A DNA stretch of 64,000 nt from Mauremys mutica (Eukaryota; Chordata; Testudines; Geoemydidae): assembly GCF_020497125.1 (NCBI RefSeq), contig NC_059082.1:20573965-20637964 (forward strand). The letters are read 5' to 3'. Numbering within the stretch: position 1 is the stretch's first letter; every line of letters starts with the position of its first letter. The notes below the pieces were generated by a model. That model did not search any database. It had not been told where the DNA came from and was given only the letters and a program-made list of their open reading frames with translations. Position numbers and translations under genes: made by a program. This document shows, piece after piece, positions 58,938 to 64,000 of this stretch.

Positions 58938-59480
58938 CGACTGCTCCTTCCCCTGATTCAGGGTCCGGGTTAATGGCCGGGGAGGGTTGTTGGGGGATCT
59001 CCGTGACGGTGATGAATAGATCCTGGCTGTCGGGGAAACCAGCGTTGTAAGCGCTCTCGCCTGCCTCGTCCTCCACAAACCCTTCCTCATCTTCCCCGTA
59101 CGCGAACATCACCGAGGAACTGGCCGTCGACACTGTCCCATCGTCAGAGTCCACGGTCACTGGTGGGGCAGTGGTGGCAGGCTCCGTAGCGTCTGTTTGC
59201 CGCTTTGATTTTTTGGTAGCCTTGTCTGGGGTCCTTGGTTTTCACCAGCCTTGTCTGGGGTCCGTTGCATGACGGCTGTATCATCTGTCTGGATCATGGC
59301 TTTGGAGACCTTCTCGTAGGTCTTTGCATTCCGTTTGTTGGAGCGCAGCTCCGAAAGCACAGACTCCTCGCCCCACACACCGATCAGATCCAAGAGTTCC
59401 CGGTCAGTCTATGCCGGGTCCCTCTTTCTATTCAGAGATTACATGAACTCCTCTGCTGGAGAGCACTGCATCGCTGCCGG
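58938..59480 (-). pseudogene. Harbinger Myb/SANT-like gene, exon 1, broken
   Basis: Read from the right, it encodes TDRELLDLIGVWGEESVLSE and LRSNKRNAKTYEKVSKAM (59290-59400), the first helices of a Myb/SANT-like DNA-binding domain. It then continues, in another frame, with VTVDSDDGTVSTASSS and an acidic linker (GEDEEGFVEDEAGE) to the donor at 58938/58937. The middle of the domain is deleted and replaced by two copies of a GGACCCCAGACAAGGCT-type word. Stops lie upstream of the domain (TAA near 59444, TAG near 59415), and a frameshift lies near 59170-59210. The protein would bind element ends and recruit the transposase. It is inactive here. Confidence 0.78.
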
Positions 59481-59689
59481 TGCTGCTGAGCTCGCCCCGA
59501 TGTCCAACCGCGAAATGAGATTCTAACTGTCCAGACAGGAAAAGGAATTCAAATTTTCCCGGGTCGTTTCCTGTGTGGCTGCTCAGAGCATCGAACCTCG
59601 GACTGCTGTCCAGAGCGTCAACAGAGTGGTGCAGTGTGGGATAGCTCCCGGAGCTACTAAGTTCGATTTGCATCCACACCTAGCCTAAT

Positions 59690-59861
59690 TCGAGCTAGCC
59701 ATGTCGAATTTAGCGTTACTCCACCTGTCGGGGTGGAGTACCAAATTCGAACTAAAGAGCCCTCTAGTTCGAATTAAATGGCTTCCTAGTGTAGACGGTT
59801 GAGCGGTTAGTTCGAATTAACGCTGCTAAATTCGAATTAAAGTCCTAGTGTAGACCAGGCC
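59690..59861. repeat. Right terminal and subterminal repeats of the Harbinger element
   Basis: It shows repeated TTCGAATTA, TCGAATTT and TTCGAACT words and the terminal TAGTGTAGACCAGGCC. Confidence 0.75.
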
Positions 59862-59864
59862 TTA

Positions 59865-61589
59865 GTGTCCTTTCGTCAGTTTTTCCAATGCACCATATTT
59901 CCTGTTACTCCAAATAAACTTACAGGTGTTTTAATGTACCTTAGATCTTCCAGAAATCCCTTCCTGACTTGTGAATGTGGGGAGAAATTCTGCTGCTTAA
60001 TTTAGTCCCCAGCAAGTTTTGTCATTTGGAGGTGGAGTCAGAGTTGGGAACTGTAGTGGACATGCGTGTTCTGGCTTATGGTCTGAGTCTTTTTTGCAGA
60101 ATCAGGGATGTTGATGTAACACAGAGCAGCCCCCAAGCTAAGTCTCTCTGGGGCTATTTCAGTCTCCAGAGTGCCCCAAACTGGAAGGGTGTAAAGTCTT
60201 CTGCCCATGCTGAGCAAACAAGAATGCAATGGATGAAGGTATAGGAACTAACTTCTCTCCTGCTCCAGTTTCTAACAGAACATTTTAAATATCACTGTTT
60301 AGAAGTCCCCATTGCCTCCTTTATTATTCTGCGAGGGCACCTATTTGTGCCTTTTCCAGCTTCAGTCACTGTAATTTCTTTATTCCCTGCTCTGCTATGA
60401 CCCTGAGTTCCTGAGTCCCCTTCTCATAGAAAATGTCATTCTGTCTCCAGTCGCACTCCTTCATTCTTTCTTGTGAACACTCCAGCAAAGAATTCATTTC
60501 AATTTTCTTCTTTTTCTTCTGTCACTAAATAATCCTGGTGATCTCTAGATGCCCTGCTGACCTTTTGCTTCTTATATACTTGAAAAATTCTTGTGTCTTT
60601 ACTCCTTGTACAATCTTTCGTTCATCCTTTACCTCAGCCTGCCTTATGCCCATTGTGCTTTCTCATAGCTTTATTCGCTCTACTTCCCATGCTACTCTTC
60701 TGTCTCATGCCTTTTTGATTATTTCCTGTAATTCCCTGTTTGACAGTGGCCTTTATCTCCTCCTACTGTATTTATTACTAGGTGACATGCAACTCTGGGA
60801 ATGCAGTAATTTCTCTGTTACCATTGTTCATTTCCCTTTTGTGTCCTTTCTCCCACTGAATTATCTCACTGGACTTCCCTCATTTTTCCAAAATGTCATC
60901 TTTTTTCTTCTTCTTGTTTTTGATCTTCACCCAGTTTGGATTACAAATCTACTAATGTTATTGTCACCACCTGGGAACTAGAAAGGGGTTGCCATTTGGT
61001 ACAGTGTTTGTAAGAGGAATACAGATGCCAGCACCAGAAGTACCATGTGGGGGTATGATTGGGGCATTCTATCAAATAACCAAATAGACAGTGATTCAGC
61101 AAAGCACTTAAGCATGTGATTTAACTTCAATAGGACTATTGGCATGCTTAAAGTTAAGCATAATATTAAGGTTTGTGTTGAATCAGGGCCATGGAGATTA
61201 ACGTTAATTTGTTGTTAATTGGTAGCCAGCTCTGAACTACTGCAGGAGTAGGATCAGTGTGGTTGCTTAATTCCATATCTTCCATTTCCCGGTGTTTGCC
61301 AAAAGTCTGTCAAGGCCTTGCCTACATCAGAATATTAAACTCCCCATGTGGAGTGTCTTGTTTGGATTTCAATGTAATGCCTGTATGGATTTAGTGTAAT
61401 TCAGGAACTGGTTGAAGGCATCACTGGGTTAACATGGAGCTCCCCATTGGCTCTCATTTCTCCACTACGTTTTGGTACCACATTGTCATTGGGATGGATT
61501 CCGCTTGCTGCCAAGTGCCTCCCTTGAAATGCTGAGCATCCTCAACTCCCACTGCTGTAATAAAATGCTGATTGTGTTCAGCACTTAGG
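59865..61589. other. Unassigned DNA
   Basis: The 147-codon frame at 60538-60981 is T-rich and hydrophobic, without a start context or motif; it may be the antisense of a very old LINE. Nothing else is supported. Confidence 0.35.
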
Positions 61590-61786
61590 TAATAGGTAAT
61601 AATTGGAGATATACCAATCTCCTAGAACTGGAAGGGACCTTGAAAGGTCATCAAGTCCAGCCCCCTGTCTTCACTAGCAGGACCAATTTTTGCCCCAGGT
61701 TCCTAAGTGGCCCCCTCAAGGATTGAACTCACAACCCTGGGTTTAGCAGGCCAATGCTCAAACCACTGAGCTATCCCTCCCCCATA
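61590..61786 (-). mobile_element. tRNA-derived SINE with CR1-type tail
   Basis: On the minus strand it starts with GGAGGGATAGCTCAGTGGTT (A box), then GGGTTGTGAGTTCAATCC (B box), like a tRNA head. It continues with GGGGGCCACTTAGG and a tail GATGACCTTTCAAGGTCCCT that matches the CR1 3' region. The tail ends TTCTAGGAGATTGGTATATC. CR1 enzymes would mobilise it. Confidence 0.88.
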
Positions 61787-62489
61787 CGCTTCATGCAAGC
61801 AGGCCCTTGTGTGCGCACATGCATCCAGGTCTAGTATTTTTCTAGACCAGTTTGCTTTATAGGAACATTGAAAACTCCTAACTCTGTCTGGACTAGGAAT
61901 GTCACCATGGCTTCCTTTGGTCACCCGTAACTTTATTTTCATAATAGCAGCCTAGTGGTGCCGCAATGGACCATAATGCTCTTATCAGCAATGTAGCAAA
62001 TCAAGATAGCTCAAGGACAACATGAGGGCATCTTCTTACAAGAGGGGCAGGAACGAGGGAGGGTGAAGGTTGTACTATACTTTCACTAGGCCTGTGAGGA
62101 GTGGTCAAGTGGCCTCAAGCTAAGTTACCACGCCTCTTGGTGGTTGCATTAACTTGGAGCAGCTGTAACTAATGTGAGGAGGGGAAGAAATAACATGGGA
62201 GGAAGAGGAAACCTGAAATTAAGGGTTGGTTGGAACCCCCTCCACTAGACCCGCTGTTGCTTGAAGAGGCTCTTACTTCTAAACTTCTGCTGTGTGGAGC
62301 TCAAAGCCTGGGCTTTACTGTAAAAGCAGACAACACTGGATTTATTACAACAATCTGTAACCCACTAGCCCCCCTTTTTGTTCTAAAACTGCAGGGGTGT
62401 TAATGGGCCACTTCACCTTGAATGGTCCCTTAGAATGTGTCTAACAGCTTATGCTAAACTATCTGTTTGATTTAGTGACACTTTGAGTA
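61787..62489. other. Unassigned DNA
   Basis: No gene or repeat is recognised. Confidence 0.35.
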
Positions 62490-62555
62490 CCTTTTCTGGA
62501 ACTGAGGAAGAGCTCAGTGTAGCAGCTTGAAAGCTTGTCTCTGTCACCAAGGCCA
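62490..62555 (+). repeat. Dispersed repeat fragment cut by a Harbinger insertion
   Basis: CTGAGGAAGAGCTCAGTGTA and GAAAGCTTGTCTCTGTCACC match 17790-17850. The match stops at ACCAA, where the next element begins. Confidence 0.6.
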
Positions 62556-63194
62556 TATCTACTTTACAAAATTATGTTGACCTAAGTTACATTGGCATAC
62601 AACTGCCATAGTTATTACATCACATGTGCATGTGCACAGTACACTCCTTGTGTCAGTGGTGCGCATCCTCACTCGGCGAGCTTATACTGATGCAGAGTGA
62701 AGTGCGCCATGAGTAGGTATCCCACTGTGCAACTCACCACCATACAGCACAGGGTGTTTTGGGAAGTTTTTGCAATGCCTGAGGGGGCCAAAAAGGTTGC
62801 ACAGGGGTGACTGGGAGCATGGGTTCAACTTCCCATTATGCCATGTTCTCCGTCCCATAATTCCATCTGCATCCCATAATATTTCACATCTCTTTTTGAA
62901 TTCCCTGTAAACCTGCACATTCGTCCTTGCTGTCTAGCATCTCTGACAGAACCATGGATCCTGCTTGGCTCTGCACTATTGTGATGAGTGTCGCGAGCAT
63001 GGAGTGCCTGATCCTGCAGTATTTGCAGAGCTGCAAGAGGAGCTGTGGGGAACATGATGGTTCCTTGGTGGTTAGATTGCTGGGGGACACAGAAACAATT
63101 CAAGGTGGTTGACGGCATTCACGGTGCAGCTAAAGATGGTGGCGCACCAGTTCTAGGCCTGAGAAACAAGCACTAACCGGTGGGATTGCATTGT

Positions 63195-63780
63195 CATGCA
63201 GGTTTGGGATGACAAGCAGTGGCTGCAGAACTTTCGGATGCACAAGGCCACATTCCTGGATTTGCGCGCTGAGCTCGCCCCAGTCCTCCAGCACAGCAAC
63301 ATCAAAATGAGAGTCGCACTGACAGTTGAGACGTGAGTGGGAATGGGCACTGTGGAAACTTGCAATGCCAGATTTGTGCTGGTCAGCTGGGAATCAATTT
63401 GGAGTTGGGAAATGCACCGCAGGAGCCATTGTCACGCAAGTCTGCAAGGCCATTAATTGCCTCCTGATAAGCAGGACTGTCATTCTGGGCAATGTGCAGG
63501 ACATTGTGGATGGTTTTGCAATAATAGGATTCTCAAACTCCATTAGGGCGATAGATGGCACACATATCCCTATATTAGCACCATACCATCTTGCCGCAGA
63601 GTACATCAACAGAAAGGGCTGTTTTTCTATAGTAATGCAAGCACTGGTGGATCATCCAGGACACTTTACCAACATCAGGGAAGGTGCATGACGTGCACAT
63701 GTTTAAGAATATAGGACTGTTCAGAAAGCTGCAAGAAGAGACTTTCTTTCCTGACACGGATTACCATTGGGAATGTTGAA
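63195..63780 (+). pseudogene. PIF/Harbinger transposase, decayed
   Basis: A first piece reads VWDDKQWLQNFRMHKATFLDLRAEL in frame with KMRVALTVET (about 63200-63335) and ends in a stop. After a frame change it is open 63326-63691: NQFGVGKCTAGAIVTQVCKA, AIDGTHIPI (first catalytic Asp) and EYINRKGCFSIVMQALVDH. Another frame change follows at the HDA motif (GTGCATGACGTGCACATG), and the domain then fades. The second acidic region and final Glu are not readable. It carries exactly the N-terminal part that the copy at 51780 lacks. Confidence 0.78.
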
Positions 63781-63961
63781 ATGCTGACATTTGCAGCCTG
63801 GTATGATTCTTGTAGTAGCTGTATATGTAGGAATCTAACATTGTCAATGCATCTATTAGTATTGTTTGTGGATGATGTTATGGATTCTGTGACACAGTGC
63901 AGCAACAAGAAATTGATCGCTGTCAAATCTGCTCATCACCAGTGAGCATATGCTGTGAACT

Positions 63962-63967
63962 AATAAA
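63962..63967 (+). terminator. Candidate polyadenylation signal
   Basis: AATAAA follows the transposase remnant by about 180 bp. Its function is not testable here. Confidence 0.3.
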
Positions 63968-64000
63968 GATGAATTATGTTCCAAAAAAAAATTATTCTGT

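Larger units (their letters stand above)
51425..59861. mobile_element. Large Harbinger-type DNA transposon containing a nested DIRS element
   Basis: The ends GGCCTTGTCTACACTA and TAGTGTAGACCAGGCC are inverted copies. Subterminal TTCGAAT/ATTCGAA words recur at both ends. It carries a PIF/Harbinger DDE transposase fragment on the plus strand near the left end and a Myb/SANT-like gene on the minus strand from the right end: the two-gene arrangement of this superfamily. Without the nested DIRS and its duplicated 14 bp it would be about 4.9 kb. Flanks are TAA (left) and TTA or TAG (right), so the target triplet has changed or the end is offset by one base. Confidence 0.85.
62556..64000 (+). mobile_element. 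Harbinger-type transposon with transposase, runs off the window
   Basis: The left end GGCCATATCTACTTTACAAA and the following 130 bp are the reverse complement of the right end of the MITEs at 12648 and 50716, with moderate divergence. A PIF/Harbinger transposase remnant follows. The right end is outside the window. Confidence 0.75.

Noticed and set aside
60538..60981. 147-codon hydrophobic open frame
   Set aside because: T-rich strand bias explains the Leu/Phe/Ser content. No start context, motif or neighbour supports a gene.
61715..61786. Possible functional tRNA gene (A and B boxes)
   Set aside because: The tRNA-like head runs directly into a CR1-like tail, so it is a SINE. No clean cloverleaf with paired acceptor ends was evident.
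61703..61942. Minus-strand frame including GGIAQWFEHWPAKP
   Set aside because: It is a translation of the tRNA-type SINE head, not a protein gene.
1..64000. CRISPR arrays, prokaryotic operons, ribosomal RNA
   Set aside because: No regularly spaced repeats, gene-dense layout or rRNA-like sequence; the repeat families are vertebrate.

Overview
This is vertebrate genomic DNA with no convincing host exon. The repeat content (three DIRS-type tyrosine-recombinase retrotransposon copies, CR1 LINE 3' ends, CR1-tailed tRNA-derived SINEs, MIR/CORE-like SINEs, many Harbinger- and hAT-type miniature transposons) points to a sauropsid and fits a turtle best. That assignment is inference from repeat families; no species-specific marker was identified. 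Nearly everything interpretable is mobile-element sequence, set in AT-rich single-copy-looking DNA that is probably intronic or intergenic.

Layout. 1-2104: 3' part of an old DIRS element whose gag is fused to its tyrosine recombinase by a large internal deletion. 2105-2407: a short palindromic-ended element derived from an inverted DIRS 5' end. 3000-8336: a nearly full-length but badly decayed DIRS copy (gag, RT, RNase H, recombinase, both ends). 8337-50712: mostly unassigned AT-rich DNA studded with small elements, several with exact target-site duplications (hAT at 9851, 23950 and 29193; a SINE at 11075; Harbinger-type MITEs at 12 kb, 15 kb, 24 kb, 34 kb, 37 kb and 45 kb; five CR1 fragments; MIR-like SINEs, two of them split by MITEs of one family). 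50713-59864: three Harbinger-type elements side by side, sharing TAA trinucleotides. The third is an 8.4-kb element with a truncated PIF/Harbinger transposase (+), a broken two-exon Myb/SANT-like gene (-), and a young DIRS copy inserted in that gene's intron (54053-57598). 59865-64000: more unassigned DNA, a tRNA/CR1 SINE (61.6 kb) and a second, older Harbinger element (from 62556) with a decayed transposase, running off the window.

How the parts relate. The DIRS copies encode Gag (with a Cys/His cluster and an arginine-serine-rich domain), reverse transcriptase/RNase H and a tyrosine recombinase, the components of one self-mobilising element. All three copies are defective here. The Harbinger elements encode a DDE transposase and a separate Myb-like protein that in this superfamily act together; the small MITEs share their ends and are presumably mobilised in trans.

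Most notable: (i) the DIRS copy at 54 kb is cut off inside the RT domain yet is flanked by a perfect 14-bp direct repeat, unexpected for a recombinase-integrated element; (ii) its 813-codon gag frame is interrupted by one TAG only; (iii) the Myb-like gene keeps its frame across a predicted splice, with the DIRS inside the intron; (iv) MITEs of one family sit at the homologous position in two separate MIR-like SINEs.
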